NCBI GenBank assembly: GCA_951217055.1
Contig: OX578276.1
Span: 17,467,430 to 17,531,429 of the forward strand
Source of the DNA: Gerris lacustris
Taxonomy: Eukaryota; Arthropoda; Insecta; Hemiptera; Gerridae
Reading direction: 5' to 3'
DNA length: 64,000 nt
A program made the translations under genes and the position numbers. Under the pieces are notes generated by a model, which ran no database searches, was not told the origin of the DNA, and saw only the letters and a program-made list of their open reading frames with translations. Shown one piece after another: positions 24,818-37,802 of this stretch; positions within the stretch are counted from its first letter, which is position 1; every line of letters starts with the position of its first letter.

Positions 24818-26245
24818 AGAGAACATAATAAATTTTATTGCGCGATCCTACAACATATTAAATAATTTAATATAAGTTATTATATAATCCAAAAAGATTT
24901 GAATTATGTAAATTATAGGAATTACCAAATTATTATTGAATTTCAATCATTCAACCATAACAATTTACAAACATGCAATGCTATTACCATACTAGGCCAG
25001 CTACACACCAATATGCATGATATATAGTTACTCTGGATTAATTATTTAAATTAATTAAATTATCATGACATGCCTTGAGAAAGTTGGATTTAGTTTAATT
25101 ACCTTGATTATAGTTTATAATTTTTTTTTTTTTTTAATTTTGAAGCTTTAGTAACAAATAGTGACAGTCATAGAATAAATATGGAATTTTAGAAGAGTTA
25201 TCCCAAACAGTAAGTACAAAATATTTAATATCTAAAAGAACCTTAAGTAAATTTAACTTGGACTACCCCTATAAGATAATTCAATTATTTCAGATAGGCA
25301 ATAACCACCAAGATTAGAATAACAAATTATTTTAGCAAAAGAAGGATGGAACAGTAATCTTTTAGTCAGGTAGATATAGAAAGCAATTTAATACTATTAT
25401 GTTACAAAATATAACCAATTTACTGGAGTTACTGGCAATAAATGTGGTTTTCAGCTTGAAGATGAGACCCTACTATTATTAATAAAAATTGGAAAAATCT
25501 AGTTTTCTAGATATTAATGAAAATAAATTTGATTTAGCTAAAAATTAAAAAAGAAATGTAAACAATTTTTAAAAATGATTTATTAATAATTAATTAAATT
25601 AGATATTGTGTATAGGGTTTAAATTCAGTAGCACTATATTTTTGAGGAAGTATTGATTTTCTTCTTACCTCGATTTTTTCTGTTTTATAGAACCCTATGT
25701 AATGCGTATAATAAATAATATAAGGAAGAAAAAAAATGTCAAACAACTAAACAAGGTCTATTTTTAGCAAACAAAAGGTTTATTTTGTAATAAAAAGAGA
25801 GAGAAAAAAAAAATATGCGAGAAAAGGTTAATTATATAGGAACCTAATATCTAAGAGGGTGAGGACGTGGACAATGGTCCGTATAAAAGCCGAGTTTAAT
25901 TTAGGATGCAATGAGGCGAAGAGTAAAGAAGAGATTGCTGGTTAGTTGCTAAACAGGCCGCTGGAGATTCTAGAGGAGAGCAAGCTGGTCTAGTTGCTTA
26001 TGTAACATCTTGATTCACTTTCTCTGACATCAGCTGGACCGGACCCCCCGGGGACTGCCCCAATACTCCGTCACCGTACCTTCAACACACCCTTCTAGCC
26101 TTAAACAAACTACACCCGCCTCTTTCGCATGACCCAAGCCTCGTTTACAATGGTGGAGTAAACAGTAGAGTATACTAGCATTCTTTTCAGCACAAGAAAT
26201 GGAAAAGTAGATTAGCGTGCTCTTATTGGATAGTGTTACTATGTT
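24818..26245. other. AT-rich gene-free DNA
   Basis: A less AT-rich patch at 25860-26160 (CCGGACCCCCCGGGGACTG) stands out but has no recognisable coding or RNA structure. It is otherwise unremarkable. Confidence 0.45.
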
Positions 26246-26251
26246 TTAAAA

Positions 26252-28157
26252 CCTAGCCCAGGAGATAGCGTGCAAAAAAGTGTCTGACTAACATCAAGCT
26301 AGAATTTTGTATACAAATTAATCTTTTAGTGCCTGTTAAGAATATGTGGTCGGCTAAGTTCGTCTGCGGGACATAACTTGGCAATAGGCATTTGAAAAAA
26401 TGACATAATTGTGGAGAGCGGCCATGTTCAGCCAATTATGGTGCACAAAATGATTTTCATGATACTGAATACAAAATTTAGTACCTACAGTAAAATTAGG
26501 CTCCAACCCAAACATCCAAAAAAAAAGTTCTACCTCACGCCAAATTGTTTTATACCCTCCTCGTAGTAAGTGATAAAAAGTTGCACGACTTGCAGCGTTG
26601 GGTTTGGCGGGGAGGGGGTGAAAAGGGTTTTTTAATAGTTTTTCGCAAATATCTCGAAAACTATGAGGTTTAGCGCTAACTTTGCAATTTACAAAATTAA
26701 TCTACATAAAATGTTGAACAAAAATGAAATGGACAAATGCTGTAGTAAACGATTACGGAGGGGTAAAAATATCACTATTTTCCAGTTTGCTTGAAACTTT
26801 TTTATTGTAGTTGGGACCAATAAGGGTAGTGTGAGCCTAAGATTACAGCTTCGAAATACCTGCGAAATACGTGAAAAACTGAAAAAAGTCTGACTTTTTT
26901 TAGTTTTTGCCATATAACCCGTAAACTATAAACTATGATGTGTTTTCGGTATTAGTAATAATAAGTTACAAACTAAATATGCAGCAGCATAAGCCCAATT
27001 TCAGCTCTACTCTACTAATATTTTTCGAGATACGAAAATAAAAAATTGTCAATTTTTTCAAAAAAATTAAAATTTTAAGTATTGCTCTCGTTTTGGGCTG
27101 AATATAGGCATAAAACCACTCACCTGCGAGAAAAGTCATAAGGACTAATACTGTAGTAAATTTAATTGGCTTCCTTTTACGTCCAACGGCAACTCTGTAT
27201 GTCCAATAGTTACCGAGATATGACTTACAAATTTGGCAGTTTTTCCTAAAAAATTTAAATTTTAAGTTTTGCTCACGTTTCGGGTCAAATATCGGCATAA
27301 AACCTCTCACCTACGAGAGAAGTCATTAGGAATGATGTTGTAGTAAATTTAATTGGCTTTTAAACAAGCACAAAATGAAGGCTGTAGACAAAATAGTTCT
27401 CTTGTAATCGTAAAAAAAACAAAAAAATGGATAATTTCTATATGTTTTAAGAAATGAACCTAAACCATTTCTAACAACAACTTTCAGGCATTCGACGAAA
27501 GAAAAATGCGTAGAATCATGTTTTAAGGTGGAAAGTGTAATTAATTACATATGTATTTATATTTTATATTAAAAAGTATTAGTAATCAATAATTTATTTA
27601 TTTATTTTATTTATTTATTTAAAAAAAACATTTTTTTACCAATTCACATAAAATAATTATAAATTACACTTGCTTACATAAATAATTAGAATATAACAAA
27701 CCTAAACCATTAGGCAAAAAAAAATATTATTTATTATTATTTTTTTTTTTAATTGAAAGCGCCTAACGCATTTATTTTTTCAAGGGTCTTGGTTGATGAC
27801 GATAGCATTCTGGGACTGAAGAAAAACCCCTTCAGTCCCCCTAGCAAGGGCAAACGTGCATGGTCCACCTTCGCGTAGGCGCTGATTTGACAAACAGGCG
27901 GAACCAAGTCCATCAGGTTATTTCGAAGCTTCAAACGTAGGCTCACATTAATTTCAAAGCAAACTGGAAAATAGTGATATGTTTGCCCCTTCATAACTCC
28001 GTAATCACAAAAATGCATAAGTCCATTTTTTTGCCAAGCTATGCTATGCCCTGCAGACGAACTCAGACGACCACACATTCAAGCAATAAAAGATTAACTA
28101 ATATAAAAAATCTAGCCTGAAGTTAGTCAGAAACTTTTTTGCACGCTATCTCCTCGA
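26252..28157. mobile_element. Unclassified element bounded by about 40-bp inverted repeats
   Basis: AGGAGATAGCGTGCAAAAAA at about 26260-26280 recurs inverted at about 28136-28156, with further matching inward (GTCTGACTAAC versus GTTAGTCAGA). The interior has a roughly 200-bp direct duplication (about 27040-27165 and 27230-27360, sharing AAATTTAATTGGCTT and ATGACTT words). It also has a 109-codon minus-strand frame at 27749-28078 that matches no family known to me. Confidence 0.55.
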
Positions 28158-30068
28158 CTAATCGTTTTGTAAACGGATTTAGTTTCAGACCAAAAGTGTT
28201 TCTATGAGGATTTTCAAAACAGTATTCACAAAAATTTTGAAAAATATAAACTCCCTCACTAGTCATTCCATCCCGCTTATCATAGCTATTGCCCATGTCT
28301 TGAATCTGTTTTCAATTCAATACCCGTTTCCATGCCTAATTTTTTCAAAGCAGTTTCAATACATAACAAAAACGTTTTGAAATCACAATTTCCAGTGGGT
28401 TTTAAATAACAAAAACAGTTTTCAAATCTGTTTTGAAAACCCATGGAAACGTAGGAAATGTCTCTAAAGTCATATATATACGAATTTGGGATTGTAGTCT
28501 CGGTGTACGCGCCAGGTAGCTTTGAGCTTGACCTGGCCACGACTGGGGTATAATAATAAAATAAGAAAGAGAGTGGACTGTTTTATAGGGGACTGTTAAG
28601 TATAATCGGAATAAATTTAGATTACTAAACGGAAATATATTACTAGAAATATAATGTAATGGAACTCGAGTGGAGTGGAGAGTTGATCTGAAGTGGTGAG
28701 TAAGTTGATAGTGGCGCTGTTCTAAGTTTCTTGATGGATATTCGAATATTATAGTGGATCCTCCACGCATGGTGAATTATATAAGTTAATGGTAAGTGTT
28801 CGTACGAAGAAACTAGCAATAAATTATTGAATCAGAAACTTAAAGCTTAGGAAAACATAGAAACATGGTGTTCACCACCTTGGCCATTTTAACTCTCTCT
28901 GATTTCCCTTTAATTTTGGGAGATATAACTTTCTGTCAGGGTTGCCACAGAGGTTATTTCTAGATGTAGAGCTGCCTGACTCCCACAAGGTGATGTAGGA
29001 CACTTGGTAAAAATTAAGTGTTCAGGTGGGCCTGAACACTCGGTAAAGTAGGATATTCCTAGTAATGTAAATATACATTTAGCAATAACAATCTCACAGT
29101 CTTATTATGAATGCAGAATGTTGTAATGGTGTCAATAAAAATGATCATCAAATTGTGCAGATGCGCTGTTGCTGTTAGAGGCAATAGAGAAGAATCAAAT
29201 AGAAGAAAAAGATAGAGAGTGTTGGGACCAGAGTCATGCGCATAGGAAGAAGACATCTTAATAATTATAATTTATAATATTATTCTAATGTACGCAATTA
29301 CCGTTTTGTTTGGTACTAAATCCTGGTCTTCCGGTGTCGAAAGTGTATGTACATAAAGTTGGAGACAAAAGAATGAACAAAATGAAAACGCAAACAAAAG
29401 CGGCTCTTTTGAAGTTGTTTCTAACTTTTAGTGAAACCAAAACTCCGTATCAGATCTGGTGACTCCGATCTGTGTATAAACTACAAAGCACGACGCACTG
29501 ATAAGAAGGCGTGACTGTAAAACCTTCCTGGCCGAGAAACTCATTACTAAACCAAGATTTCAAATATTAGATCATAATGTAACTTTCACTTGAACAACAA
29601 AACCCCAGGGCCAAGGGTCATCTTCAGGTAACACTGCGAGAACCCCCAGTCACAAGTTGGTACAACACGAAAAAAAAAAAAAAAAAAAAATCCCCAAACA
29701 ATTATTCATAAGCTTACATACAAACTTACGGCTCATCCGTCTTCCGTAATTCACCGTCTGATGACATCACCTTTCTTACTTTTTAAAATATAAATCAAAC
29801 ACATCATCAAACAAAAAAAAATGATAAATGATGAAGTGAAATGATGAAATTAACGATATGAAGTTTTCGACGATCCCATAATCAAACCTAGTTAGATTCA
29901 AATGGATATAATATATATTTAACAATTCGAAACCAACTGCTCAAAATACAAATTGTACTGCTTAACCATAGATCAAATAGACATTTTATTTTCGTGTTCC
30001 TCAGCGCCTGCACAGGTCGTTATAAAACAATTAAATCAATCAATGCTGTCTTTATTGTGAAACATGAA
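28158..30068. other. Gene-free DNA with short unassigned frames
   Basis: The segment 28190-28540 contains many AAAACAGTTTTCAAA-like words and an 84-codon minus-strand frame without a recognisable family. There is a poly-A tract at about 29670-29690. Nothing else is supported. Confidence 0.45.
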
Positions 30069-30524
30069 CAGGGTGGTCCAAAATTCTCCCCCTCCCCTTT
30101 CCCCCTTAACTTTTGAACGGTTAGAGAAAAATTAATGAAACTCGGAGGATCTGTACCATGTAGTTTGTTTTCATGCAATCGCGCACAAGGAGCATCCACT
30201 CATTTTGCCCCCAGGCCACCAGACTTAAACATTTCAAATTGGAGTGTATATTTTTAATAGGAGATTTGGATTCTACGGTGAAAAATAAGAATATTTAACT
30301 TCTAACTTTTTTCTATCTCCAATATTTTGCCCTCTATAGGTAAAAAAAACCGAAGTATAAACATGGTAGATTTTCAGGTCCTGGGGGCGAAATGGGTGGT
30401 TGTCCCTAGTGCACGATTGCGTGAAAACAAACTTCCCTTTACATAGTGCAGATCCCTCATGTTTCATTACTTTATCTCAAATCGTTCAAAAGTTAAGAGG
30501 GGGAAAGGCTTTTGGACCACCCTG
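30069..30524. mobile_element. Mariner-type MITE, about 456 bp
   Basis: The ends are CAGGGTGGTCCAAAA and its complement TTTTGGACCACCCTG. Subterminal CCCTTAACTTTTGAACGGTT pairs with AATCGTTCAAAAGTTAAG near the right end. TA follows the right end; the left TA is not preserved. Confidence 0.75.
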
Positions 30525-31465
30525 TACATTCAACTAGGAATCGAACTCGGGTTAGGATACTGTTTTGACAATAGTTTAAGCTAGATTGCTCCGCACCCAT
30601 AGGTTCTTTTCTTAAACTTATTTATTTATACTCTTAGTTAGATTTTATATTGCTTAAACAGCATGTCCACTGATTAAGTGCACGTGGGGTTTAAATGACA
30701 ACAAGTGTTCGAGTTGAAATTTGAGTTTCTGGGCATCTCACCTACTTGGTTTTTAAGTAAAAAGTTGAAAACATTAGTTCAACTGATTAATGTATAGAGT
30801 GTTGTTACGATGAATATTTACAAATAATTGTCACGAGTCAAGTACCTTTGTTTTTAGTAGAAAGTATCAAAAATATTTACTTGAAAATACAGGCTAAGCG
30901 ATGTGTATTGGTTGGTGGCAGCACATTTGAATAACCTTTATATTATTTGTTTATTTATGATTTTTATATTAGTTAATTTTTTTTTTTTCTAACAAGATAA
31001 TAATAAGATTATTTTCTAATAGATAATTAGGAATTTTTTACTTTGCGGTTTTGCAAAATAATAAAAGCAAATACGCTTGACCATTTTTAAAAAGCATCGT
31101 AACAACACCTTGCACATTAATTATTTGGACTAATTTTTCAACTTCTTAGTTTAAGACCAAGCAGGACTGATCCATAAGCTCAAGCTCAAATTGCTGCTCA
31201 AAATTGTTGGTTATTTACTCCCCATGTGCACTCAAACCATGGACACGCTGTATATAGTTAGCTTTTTACTTGGCTTATTGATTAACAGTATTAATTTAAG
31301 CAACTTTCTATGCTTATAATTAAGGTTCATCCTCACTTATACGAGGCGTATTCGAAAAGTTAGGGTCATTGGCTTATATTTATATATTGACAGGTAAGAA
31401 AAAAGTTGTACGACTGCATGCGTCATGGGCCAATTCGGAAGTCGTCTGGCTATTGGTAGATGCAG

Positions 31466-32070
31466 AGAACAATGTCCACGAAAATCGTTACTCCTGCCAG
31501 ATGCGAAGTGACTGCTGTGATTCGATAATTGAGTAGAAAAAGAATCGCCTGCTGTCCAAATTCATCGGAAGTTGTGCCTAACATATGGACCAACATTGGA
31601 CTAAAGGAAAGGTTAGACAATGGTATTGTGACAAAGAATGGCCGCACAAATGTACACGATAAAGATTAGAGTGGCAGGCCCAGTATCCAATGATCAAAAA
31701 CTGTTATCTGATTAAAGATTGGCAAATATATAGCCCTGGCTGATAAATTCCTCGCCACTCTTTACGCGACTGTCACGGAATTGCTCGGATATTACAAAAA
31801 ATCTCGGAAATTGTCGTTTGGAGTTTGGAATAGTCCTCCTTCACAACAACGTGCGTCCTCACACCACTGCCCGCAAAGAGATGATGCGAGAATTCGATTT
31901 GGATCTTTTTGACACACCCACTCGACTAATTTCTCTTCTTGGGCTTGAAACAGTGGCCTGGTGGACAAGTGTTTGAAGACGATTGGGAACTCGTTATGAA
32001 CTGGATCTATGTTCGAGACAAACTTCAATACAGAGAAGTTAAGAAAGGTTTAACAGCGTTATGGAAAGAG
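31466..32070 (+). pseudogene. Mariner transposase relic
   Basis: Fragments in several frames show mariner landmarks. RCEVTAVIR is followed by NGRTNVHDKD and SGRPSI near 31640-31690, then VLLHNNVRPHTTARKEM near 31830-31880. Several stops and frame changes break it. Mariner transposases are DD(34)D enzymes of about 345 residues; this copy is shorter and cannot be translated. Confidence 0.8.
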
Positions 32071-32074
32071 CTTA

Positions 32075-32238
32075 AGCCGGTCATACACCTGGACAGGTAA
32101 ACCTGTGCAGGTAAACCGGAACGTGTGTGCTATCAAGTTGTGACATATCTGCCGTTATGAGAGAACACACGCACCGGTTCACCTTTACAGATTACCATTT
32201 AGGTTTACCAGTCAGATATACCGCAACGTGTACGGGCT
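32075..32238. mobile_element. TTA-flanked (Harbinger-type) MITE, 164 bp
   Basis: TTA lies at 32072-32074 and 32239-32241. The ends AGCCGGTCATACACC and, from the right inward, AGCCCGTACACG are imperfect inverted repeats. It is nested in the mariner. Confidence 0.6.
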
Positions 32239-32559
32239 TTAGGAGTGAACGGCGGTTATGTGGAAAAGAGAAGTAGGTTTGAAGGAAACAAAAACAGCCA
32301 AAATAACGTTTTCTGACAAATATAATTTGTTTATGAACAAACGACCCTGACTTTTCAGATTGACCTCGTAGTTAATTTTGTAATTGTTTATAGTTTATAA
32401 CATTGCTTATTGTAAAGTTAATTTTCATTGCTTACAGTTATGCAAGACATTAGTTAAATTTATTTTTATCGTTTTTTACTGCTTTACAATTACTGTTGCT
32501 TTTAGTAATCTTAATCATTGATTATTTTGAAAGAGTTAATCATTAGTAATCTTAAAACT

Positions 32560-33370
32560 CTTCATTACCTATGTCACCTATGCTTGTATTTATGTTTATC
32601 ATTGATTACCGTTGCTCCTTCATTGCTTACAGTTAAGTTTAGTCGTTAATAGTTAAAATTATCATTGCTTGTATTTATGTTTATCATTGATTATCGTTGC
32701 TCCTTCATTGCTTACAGTTAAGTTTAGTCGTTAATAGTTAAAATGATCATTGCTTGTATTTATGTTTATCATTGATTACCGTTGCTCCTTCATTGCTTAC
32801 AGTTAAGTTTAGTCGTTAATAGTTAAAATGATCATTGCTTGTATTTATTTTTATCATTGATTATCGTTGCTCCTTCATTGCTTACAGTTAAGTTTAGTCG
32901 TTAATAGTTAAAATGATCATTGCTTGTATTTATGTTTATCATTGATTATCGTTGCTCCTGCATTACTTACAGTTAAGTTTAGTCGTTAATAGTTAAAATG
33001 ATCATTGCTTGTATTTATGTTTATCATTGATTATCGTTGCTCCTGCATTACCTACAGTTAAGTTTAGTCGTTAATAGTTAAAATGATCATTGCTTGTATT
33101 TATGTTTATCATTGATTATCGTTGCTCCTGCATTACTTACAGTTAAGTTTAGTCGTTAATAGTTAAAATTATCATTGCTTGTATTTATGTTTATCATTGA
33201 TTATCGTTGCTCCTGCATTACTTACAGTTAAGTTTAGTCGTTAATAGTTAAAATTATCATTGCTTGTATTTATGTTTATCATTGATTATCGTTGCTCCTG
33301 CATTACTTACAGTTAAGTTTAGTCGTTAATAGTTAAAATTATCATTGCTTGTATTTATGTTTATCATTGA
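32560..33370. repeat. 85-bp minisatellite, about 9 copies
   Basis: AGTCGTTAAT recurs at 32641, 32726, 32811 and 32896 and onward to 33321, an exact 85-bp period. Later copies carry CTCCTGCATTAC where early ones carry CTCCTTCATTGC, so the array expanded in at least two steps. Diverged partial units continue to about 33470 and after the MITE. Confidence 0.95.
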
Positions 33371-33468
33371 TTATCTTTGAACTCATCGATATTACAATTA
33401 AGTTTAGTCATTAATGTTACCGTTGCTTATATTTTTGTTTTCTATTGATTATCGTTGAACAATTCATT

Positions 33469-33704
33469 GGCACTTCTTTAGACTGTATCTCCCCTATGTT
33501 GTTTTAGAATATAAATGACTTTGTTTAATTAACTATTAAGAAAAAGGGATGTTTAGTCCAATGTACTTTGAGACAAAGGAATATCACACTTGAGTTTTTA
33601 TAAGGGGAGTAACATTCAAAAGAAGAACACTATACGTACACCTTCTTCAGGTTGTTACTCCCCTCTGTGTTTTTTATAAGGGGAGTAACATCTAAAGAAG
33701 TGCC
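33469..33704. mobile_element. Merlin-derived MITE, 236 bp, 9-bp TSD CAATTCATT
   Basis: CAATTCATT occurs at 33460-33468 and 33705-33713. The ends GGCACTTCTTTAGACTG and, from the right, GGCACTTCTTTAGATG are related to those of the autonomous Merlin at 2401. The interior shares GAGACAAAGGAATATCACAC with the Merlin last intron. It inserted into a diverged edge of the 85-bp minisatellite. Confidence 0.9.
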
Positions 33705-34689
33705 CAATTCATTACTTACAGTCATGTTTAGTCGTTCATGCTTTATTGCTGCAATTTATGTTTATGATTGATTGTCGTTGAACTATTTATTACTTACAGT
33801 TAAGCTTATCATCGATTATTACTAATATGACACAAGTTGAAATCGATATCTAATGTGCGCGTGCGCAATATGTAGTCAAAACATCAACAAACAGTTTGAT
33901 CTGTTCATTTTAAACCGTGAAATTCACGACAGCCGTATCTACAATCTACACAACTCGTATTTTTCCTTCAAAAGTATTTCACAGTAAATAAAGAAATAAT
34001 AAAATAAATAAAAAAAACTACCCAGGTAAACTAACTCACCTGAAGTTACAGAAGATAATAATCTATTTCTTGTAACGATCTAAGTTATTTGTGGCCTTAT
34101 ATAGGAAAATAGATTCTCACAGAATCCAAGATGTAATTATCGTTTCTACATTAAAACAAGCTAGAAGTTTAGTTAATTACAGGATGCACTGAACACAGGA
34201 TGCCATGATAATATCCTCCACTCAACCACTTATCTAAAACACTACAACAAACACACACACACACACATAGTTTAATAATTGTAAGTTATATATTTTTATC
34301 TATATAGTCTATCTATTTCAGTAAGTCACGTTTCATTAAAAATAAAATAAACCTTAAATTGCGTGTTGAGAAAAATTCGATTAATAATTATTTCATACAC
34401 CTATTACATTTTAAACTTCTTAATACATTTTTTTTTTTTAATTTATTTATGTTTGGAATTATTTATATAATTATTATTATTAAATAAAAAGTAACGATAT
34501 GTTATACCATTGGGTGTAGGCAATTATTTTAAGTTCGTTTTTAGCTGGTTAATAAATAAAATAATATTTTTATCTCTTATTGTATATTTATATATATGTT
34601 ATAAGTATTTAATTTAAATTGTACTTTTATAATGTTGGCAATAATAGTTTAAATATTATCTTTATCCTCTAGTTATGGTTTATTTAAAC

Positions 34690-35055
34690 TTTTACAATTT
34701 TACTACGTTTTTATTAGCTTGCTTTCTTCTTTGTTTGTTTGTTTGTCCAGTACAAATCTTGCAATCGATTTTTAACTAACTTCCTGAGTAGCTAGACATT
34801 TGAAACTTTTAAAATAGCTCAGAAACACGATGACAATGCATTATTTTAATACTTTTAGCCATCTTTCAGCTGAATTTAATTCATTTTCAAATTTTGCTGT
34901 ATAGAAAGTTAGTTTGGAAAAAATCCGCAAGTTATTTTATTTGTTTTGACGTATCCCATATTTAACTATCTTCATTTTGACGGGTTTCAAATTTATGATT
35001 TATGACAGAAAATTTAAAAACGTAGTATATAAAAAGTTATTTTTATCTTGTAATT
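34690..35055. repeat. Dispersed repeat, copy 2
   Basis: Same sequence and orientation as 15705-16095, differing by scattered substitutions and small indels. Confidence 0.85.
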
Positions 35056-35689
35056 ATTATAACATTAAACAAGGTGTCTCGATAATAGTTAATCAACATT
35101 TAAGAGCATACCTGTATAAGTCAAGAAAAATAAAGACGAAATCATCATTAAAAGTTGTTGAACAAGTGTACACTTAAGGTTAGGCGCACACTGGGGGCGC
35201 CTAGCCTAAAGGAGATACAGCCCCTTAAACTGACAGCTTCTAAAGATGGTCAATTAAATAACTATGAAACCATATAATATGTGATACACAAAAATAATAA
35301 TAATTTGGTATAAAAATATCACACAAATTTGACTATTAAGAAAAACTTAATACAATATTATTTTCACTTGAAAAAAAAGTTGTGGATGTGCATAAGGACA
35401 AATGGTGGATATTTTGAAAAATAATTGTAATTTTTAAAAAACGACAAAATTTTTGTTTTTATTAAGTTAACATTTTTTTACTGATTATTAGATAAAAATC
35501 AAGTTTACTTTAAAACGGTGAGGTGAATTAACCCTTCGCACTGCTCACCAAAGACATCTCTGGATAAGTTTTTTGAATTATTTTAATTTCATCTGATAAA
35601 ATATGAAAAAAGTAATTATATATACCAGATATTATCACTTATGGTTTCCGAAATATTTAAATAAAATACGTGTGGTGACGCGGGACACT

Positions 35690-37036
35690 CGGTAGGAACG
35701 AAGTTCCTTACATTTTTCATTAAATATAAATTATAAAATCACACTGCTAAGTACGTATGTATACGTTGCTAACTACTTATACATGGCGGAGTTAGAATAG
35801 AGACAAAATTAAAAGTAACGAACTGTTTGAACCTAGCAGAGTTAAGGCAAAATTAAAAGAAAATCATTATTTGTATCATTAAAGCAAGGGTCTTACAATA
35901 AATATGTATTGAATATTGAGAAAAAAGTTAATCATGATGAGTTTATAGTTAAAAAATATGTTTGAAGTTGGTAATAAATAGGACTGTTTTCTGTTCTGTG
36001 TTTTTTGTACCTATCCCGGCCTACTAATTTAAAATATTATATCTCTTCCCAACTCAAAAATGTCTCCTTGTATCAGGTTGAAATTTTACATGCCTGTGTC
36101 AATTGTACTTTAGACAATGTGTAAGAAGTTTTATTAAAATCGTTATATGTTAGAACGTAAAATATCGGTAAAAACGTTGTTTCCTTTATTTTAAACTTTT
36201 AGGTCCGCTTTAATAAATTTAGCGATCTTTATCACTTCATAGCAGTGTCGGTTTCGTTTTACTAAAAAAAAAAAAAAAATTTAAAAAAGTTGTTTGTCTC
36301 ATTAAATAGATGAAGTTAGAATATTTTCCCGTCCTTAAATTCGCATTTTAAATTTGAAGCTTACCTTTACGCGAGCGTTGCGCGTGAACGCTTTGGCGGA
36401 TAACGTTGTCCAACAAACTCAGCCTGGGCATTGGTAAAATGAACATGTGTACCAAATTTTAACTAACTCGGTCATCTTTTACTCAAGTTATCGTCATCGG
36501 TAGAATTCGTGACGCTTGGTTTAAAAATGTTATGTTTGATTTTCGCTTTTATTTTTCTTATTTTATATGGTTTCAAACGTTGATTAACTATTACAGAAAC
36601 ACCTTATATATTATAGTTTAACATGAAATTTAATCATTTTTTCTTCCGAGTTTACCGAAGGTAACGGAAGCTATGTGATTATTCTGAAGAACCAAAATAC
36701 ATCATGTCTCTGATTTCAAAAATTCAAAGACAGAAATCAGTTTCAGACCTAAGGGAACATTTCTGGTTCCGTGCCCGTCTATCACTCAGTTTCTGCAACC
36801 TAAAATATCTTAAAAACTACTTGTCCGATATTAATGAACTAATTAGCCAATTGTTGATCCCATGTAAGATTTAACATTCAGCGTCCATTTGATTCTTTTC
36901 CACATGCGCACAAACATCCATTTATATACACCTATATCTTTAAAAGTACTTATTTTATACTTACGAAATTTTGATGGTTTGTTGAAAGTAGCCAGCAGAT
37001 AGCCCTAGATTAATTTCAACCGGTGCGCTCTTTAGG
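35690..37036. repeat. Left arm of a large rearranged inverted repeat
   Basis: Positions 36280-37036 are the inverted counterpart of 37803-38555 (for example TTTTTCTTCCGAGTTTACCG versus CGGTAAACTCGGAAGAAAAA). Positions 35690-36280 have inverted counterparts at 38880-39475, but in swapped order. It also contains the 11.7-12.5 kb family. Confidence 0.85.
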
Positions 37037-37802
37037 TTAGCTGAACAAGGGAAGTCCATGTATGATTAATATTTACTAATAGTAGATTACATAAGAAGCG
37101 AGTAAAGTAGCATTTTATGGGCATGAAGTGAGAAGGTTCTGTTACGGTCGAAGTGAAACCGAGAATTATAATTCGTATGAGGCTATAAAATGTTTTTTTT
37201 ATGCACGTGTTACGTGCCGTACTTAATCTACCGTATCTGCGTATAACTTAAATCACTCATTTGTAACTTGCATAAGATTTTAAATTAAACCAGTGATAAC
37301 CAAAATAATGAAAATTAGCTAAAAGAAACATATTACCTTCACGTAAGGTTATATGAACTGAAGATTTGTGGTAAAGTTATACTTTACCTTCATATGAGTT
37401 GAGTTTAGAGTAAAGTAAGACTTTCTTCCCTTAAAAAAAAGAAGATAGGGAGAAAAAGAAGATCAGGGGAAAAAATAAGGATTGCCAACTTAATTCTTAT
37501 GTAAATATGTAGTAGAGCATGAATGGCTAATGTAATGAAGTTTGTTTTAATCAGGTTGGCTAGTTACTCTGCTGATATTTTTTAATTAAAGATCTACTAT
37601 TCATTAAACATACTAACACGATTGAAATAGTCTGCCAATTTTTGTGCCACATAGTTTCCTCGTGTCCTATGTTGTATACGTTAATGATATTATGCTATTA
37701 CAGTCTATTATTACCAAATTTATTTGAATTTTCCCCCGTTTTTTAAAATCTGTCGAAACTGTTTTGATTTTACATGAAATATAGTAACAATGTAGCAAAA
37801 TT

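Larger units (their letters stand above)
31342..32368 (+). mobile_element. Degenerate mariner transposon, 1,027 bp, TA target
   Basis: TA flanks both sides (31340-31341 and 32369-32370). The inverted ends are CGAGGCGTATTCGAAAAGTT and, from the right, CGAGGTCAATCTGAAAAGTC. A broken transposase is inside and a TTA-flanked MITE sits near its 3' end. Confidence 0.85.

Noticed and set aside
28750..28800. ATG followed directly by GTAAGT, like the one-codon first exons of the YGPP genes
   Set aside because: No TATA and initiator at the right distance, and no suitable downstream exon closer than 23 kb that lacks its own better first exon.
30534..30600. Minus-strand B-box-like GAGTTCGATTCC with possible cloverleaf
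   Set aside because: No acceptor pairing or clear A box could be seen; too weak for a tRNA call.
32560..33470. Regularly spaced repeats considered as a CRISPR array
   Set aside because: The whole 85-bp period is repeated without unique spacers, and the setting is an animal genome.
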